A stretch of 64,000 bases of DNA from Nakazawaea peltata (taxonomy: Eukaryota > Ascomycota > Pichiomycetes > Alaninales > Pachysolenaceae): NCBI GenBank assembly GCA_001599355.1, contig BCGQ01000009.1:310001-374000 (forward strand). Direction: 5' to 3'. The notes under the pieces were generated by a model, which saw nothing but the letters and a program-made list of their open reading frames with translations, made no database searches and was not told the origin of the DNA. A program made the translations under genes and the position numbers. This document shows, piece after piece, positions 47,328 to 58,564 of this stretch. Within the stretch, counting starts at the first letter, position 1. Each line of letters starts with the position of its first letter.

Positions 47328-48605
47328 TCATGCATAGAACGAAACAGACTTGCTCTTTCTGGCTTGGACTTCACTGACAGCATCTACAAAGTCTTCATGT
47401 TTGATGACACTTTGACCATTTCTTAAAGCAATCATACCTGCTTCAACGGTGACAGCCTTTAATTGGGCACCGTTGAACTCATCGGTCGATCTGGCCAATT
47501 CTTGCCAATTAATAGTCTCGTCGGTGTTCATTTTTCTGGCATGAATTTGTAAGATTTGGGCTCTGCCTTCTTCATTTGGCAATGGGAATTCGATCTTTCT
47601 GTCCAATCTTCCTGATCTCAACAAAGCTGGATCCAAAACGTCAACTCGATTAGTGGCAGCAAGAACTTTAACACGATCATCCGATCCGAAACCATCCAAT
47701 TGATTCAATAATTCTAACATAGTTCTCTGTACTTCTCTATCACCCGACTTATCGGAATCGAATCTCTTTGTTCCAATAGCATCCAATTCATCGATGAAAA
47801 TGATCGTTGGAGCCTTTTCTTTGGCCAAGGCAAAGGCATCACGTACCAATTTGGCACCATCACCAATGAACATTTGAACTAATTGAGGAGCTGCTAATTT
47901 CAAGAAAGTGGCATTGGTTTGAGCAGCACACAGTCTAGCTAACAAAGTCTTACCAGTACCTGGAGGTCCATACATAAGAGCACCTTTTGGAGGCTTAATT
48001 CCCAAATTCTTAAATTTATCAGCCTGTTTCATTGGTAAAACTACAGCCTCTACCAACTCTTCAATTTGTTTGTCCAATCCTCCAATATCTACATAAGACT
48101 CAGTTGGCTTCTCATCAACCTCCATAGCTTTCACTCTGGAATCATATTCAGCTGGCAATTTGTCCAAAATCAAGTAACTGTCTTTATTGACACCAACCAA
48201 ATCGTTAGGTCTCAATTCAGAAGGATCTACCAAACCAATCAACGGCAAAAACACAGTTTGCCTTGTAGATGTCTTGACTACGGCCGATTGACCCACCCTT
48301 TGTGAATCCAAATCCACATTGGCTCCCTCCTCTACCTCATCAGCTGGTAAGTCCAATAACTCGACAACATTCGATACTAAATATGGCAATTGCTTGTTAT
48401 TATTGATCTTATCCTTGTTGTCCTTGATTCTCTCCAACATAACACTCTTCTCATGACCCAACCGTTGCAATTCGGACCGGAATAACTTCACCTCGTTGTC
48501 CAACAATTTGGAACGATTCAAGATGTCTTGTGTGGACGAATTCAAGATTTCGTAGTCCAATTCTGGCTCCTGTTCACCTGCATGGATCTCCTCTAATGTA
48601 GCCAT
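47328..48605 (-). CDS. RPT5: 26S proteasome regulatory ATPase RPT5
   Basis: This 425-aa AAA ATPase is one of six Rpt subunits that unfold substrates at the proteasome base. It has an N-terminal coiled coil, an OB-type domain, Walker [13 protein letters not shown], Walker [12 protein letters not shown], sensor [22 protein letters not shown], and the C-terminal SFYA tail (HbYX motif) that docks into the core particle. It is nearly identical in length to S. cerevisiae Rpt5 (434 aa). CTG at 47931-47933 lies at the invariant Ala of LLARACAAQT, one of the clearest cases for CUG=Ala. The start is the ATG giving [12 protein letters not shown]. Confidence 0.97.
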   Translation of the reverse strand: MATLEEIHAGEQEPELDYEILNSSTQDILNRSKLLDNEVKLFRSELQRLGHEKSVMLERIKDNKDKINNNKQLPYLVSNVVELLDLPADEVEEGANVDLDSQRVGQSAVVKTSTRQTVFLPLIGLVDPSELRPNDLVGVNKDSYLILDKLPAEYDSRVKAMEVDEKPTESYVDIGGLDKQIEELVEAVVLPMKQADKFKNLGIKPPKGALMYGPPGTGKTLLARLCAAQTNATFLKLAAPQLVQMFIGDGAKLVRDAFALAKEKAPTIIFIDELDAIGTKRFDSDKSGDREVQRTMLELLNQLDGFGSDDRVKVLAATNRVDVLDPALLRSGRLDRKIEFPLPNEEGRAQILQIHARKMNTDETINWQELARSTDEFNGAQLKAVTVEAGMIALRNGQSVIKHEDFVDAVSEVQARKSKSVSFYA

Positions 48606-48895
48606 CTTTGATTAAGTGGTTTTCGTATGATATGACCCTTATTCGAAAGTCGTCTTAACCCTTTAAGCGCCCTTGGAAACGCTCTTGAACCGCTCCTTTT
48701 TTGTTATTTTTTACGTGCAAATCGCCACTGTGAATTGGGTGTGCACGACTTTTTGGGGGGTTAAGGACTTGAGTTAGGGGGAAGAAGGGAGAAGGAAAAG
48801 AGAGGGAAGAGATAACAAGATACAAGACGACTACAGTGTATGGATCACAGGTTACTATCACTAATCCTCAATAAATACTATATAAATACGATACG

Positions 48896-50647
48896 TCACT
48901 TGGTGGCCCACTTGAAAAAATTACACCGTCCATTCTCCTCAAGCTGTTCATGGGCATCAAATGTGTCACTGGTAGCCAGTCGCAGGCAGCACCAGAACTT
49001 TTTCCCTTTAGTCAGGGGTTTTTGAGACGTCCGAAGAGTCGCCAGTTCATTATGGAGACAGTTTGGGGGACCTAATTTTCCTGAGCTAGTTAAAGATTTG
49101 AACATCTCAAGTGAAAGTTGAGATGATGAGTCCGCTGGAGATGCACTAATTGGAGTTTCTGATACAGATTCTGAGGCTGAATCTGATGTTGAATCTGTCG
49201 GTTCTACTGAGCCAGATTTCGACTCTTCTGGTTTAGGTTTGGCCAGGAAGAAGAAATTGTTAATTCCCATTTGATTCTTGTCCACTTTAGTCTTTTTCCG
49301 GCTTGTATATACATGTTTGTAGGTAGCAGTGCTACGATCTTTACTAGGGTTATCTACCAATTTATGCTTCAGTGGTTCCACGGCCTTGGGTTTAGCCAGA
49401 AATCCACCTTTACCAAAGAATTTATCAATGCTATTACCTCCATTTCCAATTCCATAGTAGGAACGAGCCTCAAAATACAATTTTGGTACTTTTGACACTT
49501 CCAATCCTGGCTCATCCAAATGTTCAAGATCAAAATCACAATATATAGGACAATGATCACTACCCATTAAATGACTCCAAATATCCGCACGGCATTTAAC
49601 TGCCAATTTCGGAGTAGTAAATATATGATCAATTCTAGAACCAGAATTAATCGATCGATAATTCTTCAAAGTATTCCAACATGTATACATTTTTAATCTT
49701 CTCTTCTGTGATAATCTCAATGTGTCTATAAATATTGGGGAATCCACTTCGGGAGGAGGGGATACCGACAGGAAATGTTCATTGAAGTAATCATCTCTCA
49801 CCACCGAATTTATCAACCGTTTCAGTTCGGTGAGAGTGCGGAATTTTATAACCTCTTCTTTATTTATAGCTTCAAATTGTCTCCCTACTTCATCAGGGGT
49901 GAGCTTCTCATCGATCTTCACTACCCTTTTTATACAATCGAGCTTGATCCCCTCCTTAATATACTCATCACTATCAATCAAATCTCTAGATACATTTATA
50001 TCCCCCATTACTATCACTTCTTTGCCGAGAGAGATTAAATTACGACATCTTTCAATAAGGGTCTGCAAAAATGACATACGAAAAGCCTCCATTTCCTCAG
50101 TTCCCATAGAATTAGCAGGGCAGTACAATGATATAACTACGATATTGAACCCTAGCTCTACTATGACACATCTCCCCTCAGCATCTAATGCACTATCAGC
50201 ATCTACAGGGTAGCCACCGATGGCTTGCAGACCATAAGTGTCGGTCTCCAAAGCCTCGCGATATGTCAATTTGATATTAGGAGAAAGGTTCAAATAACCA
50301 GTCAAACCTTCCTCTACTTTCTGTACAGAGAGCAACCGCCGTTTAAAATCAGATCCTTCCTCGGGTCCAAGCTTCCGTACATACACTCCTACCCCACTAT
50401 ATCCTTTCTTGGAACGACAAAGACTCAAAAAGTTGTGGTATCGTTTCAGTAGATGACGCGACGACACCTCGGTCAACTTCAACTCCTGAAAAGTTATCAC
50501 ATCACTATGTAAATGGTCCAAAATGCTGTCTAAATCTTGTAATTGACTCCATGGATAATAATTTACCAAGGTGTTTAACCCGTTGACATTGAAAGAACAC
50601 ACGCGGAGATGTGATGGATCTGGAGGTAGTGTCTCAGATTGTCCCAT
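48896..50647 (-). CDS. APN2: APN2, class II AP endonuclease
   Basis: This 583-aa base-excision-repair enzyme cuts DNA at abasic sites and trims 3' ends. The exonuclease/endonuclease fold spans about residues 14-385 (VCSFNVNGLN, FQELKL, YSGVGVY, MGDINVSRD, SRIDHIF, GSDHCPIYCDF). A PIP-box-like QMGINNFF follows at about residue 468, the kind that recruits PCNA in yeast Apn2. The C-terminus is a GRF zinc finger (PPNCLHN...FWCC...CNFFKW). Length resembles S. cerevisiae Apn2 (520 aa) with an extended linker. The ATG is the first in frame (MGQSETLPPDPS). Confidence 0.93.
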   Translation of the reverse strand: MGQSETLPPDPSHLRVCSFNVNGLNTLVNYYPWSQLQDLDSILDHLHSDVITFQELKLTEVSSRHLLKRYHNFLSLCRSKKGYSGVGVYVRKLGPEEGSDFKRRLLSVQKVEEGLTGYLNLSPNIKLTYREALETDTYGLQAIGGYPVDADSALDAEGRCVIVELGFNIVVISLYCPANSMGTEEMEAFRMSFLQTLIERCRNLISLGKEVIVMGDINVSRDLIDSDEYIKEGIKLDCIKRVVKIDEKLTPDEVGRQFEAINKEEVIKFRTLTELKRLINSVVRDDYFNEHFLSVSPPPEVDSPIFIDTLRLSQKRRLKMYTCWNTLKNYRSINSGSRIDHIFTTPKLAVKCRADIWSHLMGSDHCPIYCDFDLEHLDEPGLEVSKVPKLYFEARSYYGIGNGGNSIDKFFGKGGFLAKPKAVEPLKHKLVDNPSKDRSTATYKHVYTSRKKTKVDKNQMGINNFFFLAKPKPEESKSGSVEPTDSTSDSASESVSETPISASPADSSSQLSLEMFKSLTSSGKLGPPNCLHNELATLRTSQKPLTKGKKFWCCLRLATSDTFDAHEQLEENGRCNFFKWATK

Positions 50648-51246
50648 TTAATTCAAGGTACGACTATACCACTATTATCTGCACCCAATAATGTCTAACC
50701 TTCACTAAACCTTGGCTCCTCTCCCACACTCTCTCCAGTAATTCTTAAAATACAGTCTTCAAGCCCTCTTATCGATTCTACCCGAGACCTGTTTCTATCT
50801 CTGCTCTAGCCTTATACAACTGTGATATTTTGCTCTTGTATTCCCCTATCCGCAATGTAAGCTCAAGATCTATAAGACCAGTATATTTTCCTGTATTCGT
50901 AAAGAATTTCTTGAGCCGGAAGATTCAACTATCTTATTTTTCCTTCACTGATGAAATTGCTGCACTTCCTAACCCGGAGACGCTACTGCCTTTACTTTCT
51001 GCCCTTACCCTCTGCCTTTAGCTCTCCCCTCTTCCCATCCCCTCCACTCCGCGTCTGAAACTCCAGGTGCGCGCACTTGCGCGTACGCAGCCCTCGATTC
51101 ATCCGCTCCTTCCTAACACGTAAAAACCCTCCTCGAGGCGCTCAGACACTGCGAAAAAATTGTCAACAAAGCATCGAATAAACAAAATAGATGAGCTAAG
51201 CGCTGAAGGTTCACAGGGGTTGAATAAGGCACAAGTGAAGAACACA
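50648..51246. other. intergenic region between APN2 and the coiled-coil gene
   Basis: This divergent gap of about 600 bp has pyrimidine-rich stretches and a GC-rich patch (GTGCGCGCACTTGCGCGTACGC, about 51067-51088). The frame of the downstream gene continues open from 51124 to 51246 but without any ATG. A two-codon ATG-AGC-TAA lies at 51191-51199 in the probable leader. Confidence 0.6.
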
Positions 51247-52683
51247 ATGTTGGAACAAAGACCTTACACAAATAAGTTGAGCAGTTACGTATATAGCTTG
51301 TATGATGTGAGTTTGGGACGAGAGACCGGGTCTACTAGTGAGGTAGAGATGAAGGTGAATATCGAAAAATCCATGATGGAATTGAGTAGGTCAATTGATG
51401 CCTCGACCCCTCTTCTTTCGGAGGACGAAGTTGATCATTATATACAGAGGAAAGGGGAATTGACAAACCAGAAAAGGGAAGTATTGGGCAAGTTGCAAAT
51501 CAACAACCAGTTGATGCTGGAATTGGAGCAAAAAGAAGACTACTCACATCTCTCGAGATCGGTAGAGATCTCTCAGATCTTAGTACAGAAATTGGCTTCA
51601 ATCGACAAAGACTTGACACAGATACAAACTTCGTTAGATCATCATTTTGCCAAGGTGGCAGTATTATGCTCTGTACAGAACTTAGTGGATAATTCCAGTT
51701 CTAGTGTGCAATCGTTGATCTTGAACACTGGTTCCAAATCAGGTATCGAATTTATAGGATCATCATATTTAGATGAACTTGTATCACATGTTGCTTCCGT
51801 TCTGGCTCAGAAGAACGTTAAATTACCTCAACCTCCTACTGGATCGTCTACTGTCGATGGGAAAGTATCCTGGATTAAAATGTGCATCGATAGTGTGGCA
51901 TTGGTTGGGGCATCTTCCCTGACCTTGGATATGTCTTCCTCGACACCTATATCTACATCCAGAAATATGATAGGAGCTGTTGATCTGTCGTCCCCAGTAC
52001 TGAGTGACTCAAAAGAAATTACTGGCTTGAAGACTCTGTTAAAAGATTTACAGTTCGCCCATGACTATTTAACTAAGCATTATGAAGAAGAAAGATCATT
52101 CAATACACAGCTGATTAATTCAATGAGATTGAAGTTACAAAACTCTCAAGATTTACTCACTAAGACTAATCAAGAATTGGCTAAACAAGCTCAGAATTTG
52201 ATCAACTTGGAAATGCAATTGAACAACACCGAATTGGACAAGATTGCAAAGGATAAAGAGATTCACGATTTGAATAAAAAGATCAGACTTTTACAGATAG
52301 ACAATCTTGGACAACCTTCTGAAGCTGATACTGATGAACAACTGAGAAGTTTATTGTCTCCTCCATCAACAAGGGACTTAAGTAGAGATGAGGAGACCAA
52401 TAATATCCCTCTTTCCCCAGTGACAGGTGTTGGATTCGATCAAACTACATACTCCGGAAGCAGACCAGGGTCAAGTGAATATGCTGGGAGCGATAGTGGT
52501 CTTCAAAGGCCTGCAACTCCTAATCTTTCTAGCACTAGTGGGGTCAGTAGCTCAATCTTGAGATTAGAATTCAAGAAGATGTTGAGTGATATCACCGCTA
52601 AGCATGAAGAAGAGTTAGCTCTGGAAAGAAATGAGCGTAAGAAGTTGGAGAATTTGGTCAAACTTCTCAATCAAGGTAAATAG
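51247..52683 (+). CDS. coiled-coil protein of unknown function
   Basis: I do not recognise this 478-aa protein. Heptad-rich helical segments lie around residues 30-145 and 255-350, followed by a Ser/Pro-rich, probably disordered stretch, and a final coiled coil (LRLEFKKMLSDITAKHEEE...LVKLLNQGK). There is no signal peptide, membrane segment or enzyme motif. Architecture suggests a structural or cytoskeletal scaffold, but this is a guess. I start at the first in-frame ATG (MLEQRPYTNK); the frame stays open 41 codons further upstream (to a TAA at 51121) without ATG. Non-AUG initiation or an upstream spliced exon is therefore possible, though no good splice sites were found. Confidence 0.7.
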   Translation: MLEQRPYTNKLSSYVYSLYDVSLGRETGSTSEVEMKVNIEKSMMELSRSIDASTPLLSEDEVDHYIQRKGELTNQKREVLGKLQINNQLMLELEQKEDYSHLSRSVEISQILVQKLASIDKDLTQIQTSLDHHFAKVAVLCSVQNLVDNSSSSVQSLILNTGSKSGIEFIGSSYLDELVSHVASVLAQKNVKLPQPPTGSSTVDGKVSWIKMCIDSVALVGASSLTLDMSSSTPISTSRNMIGAVDLSSPVLSDSKEITGLKTLLKDLQFAHDYLTKHYEEERSFNTQLINSMRLKLQNSQDLLTKTNQELAKQAQNLINLEMQLNNTELDKIAKDKEIHDLNKKIRLLQIDNLGQPSEADTDEQLRSLLSPPSTRDLSRDEETNNIPLSPVTGVGFDQTTYSGSRPGSSEYAGSDSGLQRPATPNLSSTSGVSSSILRLEFKKMLSDITAKHEEELALERNERKKLENLVKLLNQGK

Positions 52684-52832
52684 GAATAAACACGGGACTC
52701 TTTTACAAGGTCGTAGATTACAATTAAAATCGAATAAATCTGTTTTTCATTTTTTTTAGATTTCATATCTAGCCTCTTAGGAGAGGATCACATAATAATA
52801 TACAGTAAAGATGGAAAACCCATTCGTTTGGA

Positions 52833-53555
52833 TCAGTTCTTCTTGAATTCTTGCAAGACGGGGAAGATGGCTTCGAAAGCACTATAAATTTCTTCTCTTT
52901 GTTTTGCACCAGTCAAGACAATCTTACCAGAGACGAAAATAAGTAACACAATCTTTGGTTTCACCATTCTATAAATCAAACCTGGGAATAATTCTGGTTC
53001 ATAGGAACTGAAATTTCCGTGGCTGAAGGCTAAACCTTCTAATCTGATAGGGAACTTCACATCACAAGAACCAACGATATTCTGAATCTTGAAATCGGTG
53101 AACTTTGCGTTGAATCCCAACTTTTGAATGATTCTTGCGTATTTTCTGGAAGCCAATTTAGAATCATCCTCAGATTTGGCACCAGTGACAACCATCTTAC
53201 CAGAAGCAAAGATTAACAGAGTGGTCTTTGGCTCTCTGATTCTCATAATGACGGCAGCAAAACGTTTAGGGTTGTATTCGGCATTTCTCAGATGCAATGC
53301 AATTGTCTTCAAATCCAAACGACAATCAAGATTCACGGTAGCAACGATATTCTGTAAAGTTGGAGTGATTCCAGAAGGAACATCTTCAGCTTCTGGAGCT
53401 TCCTCAATTTCCTCTTTCTTAATCTCGTTGATCTCTTGCTTGATTTGTCCCTTGTCATCGCCCATCTCACTTTCTCTCATTGGCATACCCCAAGAGCCAG
53501 GAGCGACAAACAGTCTCAGTTGAGCTGCTGTTGTTGGTAACTTCAAAGAATCCAT
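52833..53555 (-). CDS. SPT15: TATA-binding protein SPT15
   Basis: This 240-aa protein is TBP, used by all three nuclear RNA polymerases. The C-terminal 180 residues are the two pseudo-symmetric repeats ([40 protein letters not shown]... and [24 protein letters not shown]...) almost identical to yeast TBP, including the DNA-intercalating Phe pairs. The N-terminal 60 residues are variable and Glu/Lys-rich. Length equals S. cerevisiae Spt15 (240 aa). The start is the ATG giving [12 protein letters not shown]. The upstream gap of 1.1 kb is long for a housekeeping gene here. Confidence 0.98.
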   Translation of the reverse strand: MDSLKLPTTAAQLRLFVAPGSWGMPMRESEMGDDKGQIKQEINEIKKEEIEEAPEAEDVPSGITPTLQNIVATVNLDCRLDLKTIALHLRNAEYNPKRFAAVIMRIREPKTTLLIFASGKMVVTGAKSEDDSKLASRKYARIIQKLGFNAKFTDFKIQNIVGSCDVKFPIRLEGLAFSHGNFSSYEPELFPGLIYRMVKPKIVLLIFVSGKIVLTGAKQREEIYSAFEAIFPVLQEFKKN

Positions 53556-54694
53556 TATTTTCTATATTTGTGTTTGTAAATGTAAAAAAAACCCCAAACA
53601 ATCACACCCAAATGTACAAAACCGCCCAATAAAAACTAAAAAACAAAAAATAAGACAACAAGAACTGCAAGAACTAAATGATAATGATAATGCGAATTGA
53701 GAAAATGGCAACTAAATGCTTCTCTCTATGGAATAGCCAACAAGTGTAGTATTAACTTATGTGGCGATAAATGCTTATTAAATGATCAGTAAAAGTTTCG
53801 TAAACACTTAGTAAAAAAAGATGTCACAAAACTACCAAATCAGGAAAAAATAAACAAATACGGAAACCAAAATTCTTGAAATTTCTCAGATATTTTTGGG
53901 GAAAAAAGAAAAAAAAAGCGGAAATGTGGCAATATTTATATCACGCCGAAAAAAAGGCAGATTTGGCAGATTTTGAGCAAATTTACGGGTTTTTCATCTT
54001 TTTTGAGAAAGAAAAAGTTTTTTTTTGGCTGTCCCTTATTGTCTTAGTTAGTACGGTTGATAGGTGACTTAAGGGGTAGCAATAGGAGTGGAAAGGAGGT
54101 GATAGTTGCTATCAAAGGGATGTATTTAATATCAGTAAGTATCATAGGTCTGTAGAATGCTTTGTAGATGTATTTTTTTGTAAATTGACCATTGTTCATC
54201 TCCCCTCAAACTAAATTCATACCCCCTTCAAATTAGACCCTTGTCTTATTTTTCCTGTGCGGCTCAAAATTAGTCTCATCGGAAGTGCAAGGGAAAAGGG
54301 GGGCGATGAGGGAAGAAAAAGCGCGTTGATGTCAAGAGGGGATTAATTGATGATAAGATGGTGATGATAAGCAATACGCAAGATGAGTAGTGAAGTGAAA
54401 GGGTGCATTCAAAGAAATCATTTATCGTTTGTTAACCGAATTGCCCATCCTTATCATAATCTCTTATATAAATTATATACCCCATCAACACTATATAGCC
54501 ACTATTCGGCCACCTAAACAGTCTCATCTCATCATTTACATCACCAACTCTACAAATTTAACTTATATTCACAATAATCATCATTCAGAATAAATAAAAC
54601 TTTAAGATTTTAATATAAAAACCAAACAAAAAACAAAAAAGGAGATCACGATACAGGAATCTTAGTTTATCATTTAACAAGCGTTTCAAAGCAT
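53556..54694. other. 1.1-kb intergenic region: SPT15 promoter and CIT1 3' flank
   Basis: This AT-rich region has many A and T runs near SPT15 (about 53580-54020). A TACTAAC branch-type heptamer occurs on the minus strand at 54047-54053, but no consensus 5' splice site was found upstream of it, so a leader intron for SPT15 is not supported. The right part (54180-54694) shows no gene. Confidence 0.6.
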
Positions 54695-56385
54695 CTATTT
54701 AGCACCGACCAACTCCTTGAACTTCTCAGTGGAGAGAGACTTTGGTCTTTCAATAGACATACCGACACCTCTGTCGATGATCAATTGAGCCAAGACACCG
54801 AACAGTCTGGAGACACCGAAAAGAACAGTGTAGAAGGAAGCCTCGGTCAAACCGTAGTATTGCAATAAGACACCGGAGTGGGAGTCTACATTTGGCCATG
54901 GGTTCTTGGTCTTACCGTGCTCGGTCAATACCTTTGGAGCAACTTCGTAAATGTTGGAGACCAACTTGAACAATTCGTAGTCTGGCATGTGTTTCAAGGC
55001 AAACTCACGTTGAGCGGTGTAACGTGGGTCGGTCTTTCTCAAGACGGCGTGACCGTAACCTGGAACGACACGTCCACTGTTCAAAGTCTCCCACAAGTAT
55101 TTTTCAATAGCTTCCTTGGAGATGTCACCACCCATTTCTTCCTTCATCTTGAACAACCACTCCAAAACTTCTTGGTTAGCACGACCGTGCAATGGACCAG
55201 CCAAACCGTTCAAACCGGCAGCCAAGGACAAGAATGGGGAACTCAAAGCAGAACCAACCAAGTGGGTGGTGTGCAGAGAAACGTTACCACCTTCGTGGTC
55301 AGAGTGGATGGTCAAGTACAATCTCATCAACTCAACAAATTCTTGGTTAGAACCGTAACCCAACATGGTAGCCAAGTTAGCACCGTAATCCAAATCTTTC
55401 TTGGCCTCTGGAACGACACCATCTTTGAAGACGTTTCTGTAAATCTTGGAGGCAATAGTTGGCAATTTGGCCAATAAGTTGATAGAATCATCGTAAGTGT
55501 ATTGCCAGTAGTCCTTCTTGTTAACACCCTTAGCATACAGCTTAGCAAACTCAGACTCAGATTCCAAAGCAGTAACGGCAATGGAGAATTGAGCCATTGG
55601 GTGCAAAGTAGCTGGAGATCTGTCGATCAACTCTTCAACATGCTTTGGCAAGCTGGCCTTGCTGGCAAATTCCAGAGACAAAGCACGAACTTGGGACTCA
55701 GTTGGGACCTCACCAGTCAACAATAACCAGAACAAACTCTCTGGCAATGGCTCGGTACCGTTTGGACCAGAAGGCAATTCCTTTTGGATATCTGGAATGG
55801 TACGGCCTCTGAATCTGATACCTTCAACAGGGTCCAAAACAGAACCTTCCCAAACCATACCCTTAACACCTCTCATACCACCGTAAGCTTGTTCCAACAA
55901 AAGCTCTCCGATAACCTAGAAATTTAGTTAGTTGCTCATGTTTCATTACCAAATAACAAATTGCGATTGGCTCTGGCCTTTAGTTTTTCCCTGTGATCAC
56001 GCATATGGAACGGGACCGCATCTGTGAGCGGCCTGTAAGAGAGCAGAGATGCGGGTGACGTTGAAAAAGTGGATCTAAGAGCCATCGCTTGCAAATTATC
56101 ATATAATACTTACAGTCTTACCGTAGTCTTTCTTCAATTGCTTGATTTCCTCTTGCTTAGCTGGCAACAATTCAGCGAATCTTTCCTTCAATGTCTGAAT
56201 GGGCTAGTTAGTGTCTTGGGTCTTTTTCGGATAATTGTGAACTGCACACAGCAGGTTAAAGTACTTACTGGCTCCAGGGAGGAGTATGATCTGAGGGAAG
56301 CAGCATTGAAGAGGGTGATGGTGGATCTGCCGGAAGTACGCAAAGCACCTCTAGTAGCACTTCTGAAGGTAGTTGATAAAGACAT
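54695..56385 (-). CDS. CIT1: mitochondrial citrate synthase CIT1, three exons
   Basis: Exons 56385-56269, 56194-56114 and 55915-54695 join in phase 0 to give 472 aa, matching S. cerevisiae Cit1 (479 aa). Citrate synthase condenses oxaloacetate and acetyl-CoA at the head of the TCA cycle. Exon 1 encodes an Arg/Ser/Thr-rich mitochondrial presequence ([19 protein letters not shown]). Exon 2 encodes [11 protein letters not shown]...DYGKT. Exon 3 starts [13 protein letters not shown] and carries the catalytic residues in [11 protein letters not shown] (His), [13 protein letters not shown] (His) and [13 protein letters not shown] (Asp). There is no C-terminal SKL, so no peroxisomal form is indicated. 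CTG at 54803-54805 and 55538-55540 fall at family alanines. Codon bias is strong. Confidence 0.96.
55916..56113 (-). other. CIT1: 198-nt intron 2 of CIT1
   Basis: The 5' site is GTAAGT after codon GACT, the branch is ACTAAC (within CAACTAACTAAATT), and the 3' site is TTTCTAG just before GTTATCGGAGAG. Removal joins GKT to VIGE, the sequence found in the yeast enzyme. Confidence 0.9.
56195..56268 (-). other. CIT1: 74-nt intron 1 of CIT1
   Basis: It starts GTAAGTAC, has the branch-like CACTAAC and ends CATTCAG before ACATTGAAGG. It separates the presequence exon from the mature enzyme almost exactly at the targeting-signal boundary. Confidence 0.88.
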
Positions 56386-57811
56386 TTTCGAATTCAAGTA
56401 GAATTATCTTATCAAATAAATAAAAATAAATATAATAAATAATTTCCTTAACTATTAATTGGGAAAGGTATCCGAAGGATTAGCTGAGAGAGATGTGTGG
56501 GTTTATTTATATTACAATGAGAAATTATTTTTCCAAGGTCAGTGCTTTTTTTTTGCGTTCTTCTGTGAGGATTTTGCTTTTGTGAAGTGCATTTTAACGA
56601 TGATTGTGCAGTGGGAGACGCTTTGAATTTACAATTTAAGGCTTTGTATTTACGGCCAAGTCGGAATTGTCGCTTTTTAGCATGGGGTCACGAGTCTTAA
56701 GGTTCAATGCGGTGAATTGTGGTCGGCAAAAAGAATCTATCGAAAAGAGGGTGAAAATCTTGTGTCCCACTTTTTTGACTGACCCACGCCCACTTAACCA
56801 AGCATTTTTCCTTAAATTTTGCACCGGATCCTGAAAAAAATGTAGCATATGGTTCCTGTCATTCGGGGTGTAAAACTGGACTGAGCTCGCTGTTTTTTTT
56901 TTCCTGCCCTAGTTAAAATATACATGTGATCTGATTTGATGATGGGGGCCTTCGACCCACGGAAGATTAGACCTCAATCTTTGGGCCGAGTTGCTTTATC
57001 CGCAATTTTATTCCCGTCTCATCCCTCAATAACCTGCACCCCTTTTTTTCTGTCACCCACTTTTAGATTATTCTGTCTTCAGGTGAGGGTGAACTTGTTT
57101 GTATGATCACATTAAAAAAATTCTATTGGTTTCGTTATCGAGGGTCTAAACTTGATCATAGACTTATTCTGTCATTATGGTTTGCTGTTGCAACCTAAAG
57201 ACTGGGGTGTCCCAAGAGGTTTGGGATAGCAGTTTCATACTCTGCTCCTGCATGAGCCGCACAGACAAAAAGAACAAAAAAGCATGATCATTTACGGGGG
57301 AAGGTAGGGTAACTTGCGCAGAAAATCCTAATTTTATTGAGGGATTTATTATATAGAAATGTTCCATAATAAGACAATATCCCATTTATACTGAGTCTTC
57401 TACGGAGCCGAGTCCAATGACTTTTTCATGCTTAGTATTTTGCAGAGCAAAACTAACCTACATAGCAGCAGATGATGGTGACTTGAAGGGCAGAAGTTAA
57501 GGCACATTCAAGGGTCTTCTGACACCCTGTGATCCCATGAGCGAGCTATGGAATGAAGTGATTCCAATTTACATTTCTTTCCCCACATTTCCTCACCTCA
57601 TCTGACTAAATTCAACCGAATTAAGCCCCGTAGTTTATCCGATATAAATTCCATAGCAAATTATGATTTTTCAATGCTAATCTTAACAGTGATTTCTATA
57701 CAGATCATCTACAATCAGTTAAAATATAGAGTTCTTCAATTTTTATGTACATGAACATAAGCAGGATCGTGATCACTTAATAGTGACAGGGAAAATAGAA
57801 ATTAAACGTCA
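56386..57811. other. 1.4-kb intergenic region: CIT1 promoter and MGE1 3' flank
   Basis: Short open frames here have no family features. ATTGG/CCAAT pentamers occur (for example ATTGG at about 57124), the type of box bound by the Hap complex that controls TCA genes, but single pentamers are weak evidence. No RNA gene or repeat element was recognised. Confidence 0.6.
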
Positions 57812-58483
57812 TTAATCATCACCTTTGACAATTCCAACCTTAGCGGCTCTCAAGACTCTACCGTTCAACTCGTAACCTGGTTGTTGAACGTGGAAGACAG
57901 TACCGGCCTCCTTGTCTGGTTGAGGAACCTCGAAAGTCAGTTCATGTCTGTTTGGATCGAATTTCTCACCGACAGCATCGATCTCACGCAATCCATGTCT
58001 ATCTAAGGTCTTCATGAAGATGTTTCTAGTCATCTCAAAACCTTCAACCAAGTTCTTGATCTCATTGCTAGACTCAACGGTCAGTGGGTCAACAGCATTC
58101 AAAGCATGGCCAAAGTTATCAATCGATTCAAGTAAATCCTTAGCAAACTTTTGTAACAGGAAATCCTTCAGCTTTTGGATCTCACGCTTAGTAGTTTCTT
58201 GCAAGTTACGGAAGTCAGCGACAGATCTAATGTAAAGATCCTTCAATTCAGCAGCCTCCTTGTCCTTACTCTCCAACTTCAGTTTCAACTCATCAAGTTC
58301 TGGAGTCAGACTCTCGGCAATCTCTTCCTCCTCGGCTGGCTTCTCTTCAGCCTTCTCAGAGTAGAATCTCATCAGGGGTCTAGCAAAGCTAGCAGCAACT
58401 GGTCTGTTGACCATAGAAACTCTGCCACTGTTACGAACAACACTTCTAGCAATACGTCCGGAAATCATATATCTTTGCATCAT
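57812..58483 (-). CDS. MGE1: MGE1, mitochondrial GrpE nucleotide-exchange factor
   Basis: This 223-aa protein is the mitochondrial GrpE homologue that releases ADP from matrix Hsp70 (Ssc1) during protein import and folding. It starts with an Arg-rich presequence (MMQRYMISGRIARSVVRNSGR...RFYSE), continues with a long helix (about residues 65-110, including DLYIRSVADFRNLQ), and ends with the GrpE beta domain (GEKFDPNRHELTFEVP...GTVFHVQQPGYELNGRVLRAAKVGIVKG). Length equals S. cerevisiae Mge1 (228 aa). Two ATGs are adjacent in effect (codons 1 and 2). RRPE-like and PAC-like boxes lie about 80-105 bp upstream. Confidence 0.96.
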   Translation of the reverse strand: MMQRYMISGRIARSVVRNSGRVSMVNRPVAASFARPLMRFYSEKAEEKPAEEEEIAESLTPELDELKLKLESKDKEAAELKDLYIRSVADFRNLQETTKREIQKLKDFLLQKFAKDLLESIDNFGHALNAVDPLTVESSNEIKNLVEGFEMTRNIFMKTLDRHGLREIDAVGEKFDPNRHELTFEVPQPDKEAGTVFHVQQPGYELNGRVLRAAKVGIVKGDD

Positions 58484-58564
58484 CTTGTTTACTCTTCACG
58501 ATACTCTCTCGAATCTCTCCCTTCTCAAAGGCGTCGGCGCTAAATCCTCAGTGCCCCCGAAAGA

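Noticed and set aside
48690-48740. GTGGCGATTTG upstream of RPT5 compared with the proteasome element GGTGGCAAA
   Set aside because: Several mismatches to the consensus; not convincing as an Rpn4 site.
54047-54053. TACTAAC on the minus strand upstream of SPT15, possible leader intron
   Set aside because: No GTATGT or GTAAGT-type donor was found within a plausible distance.
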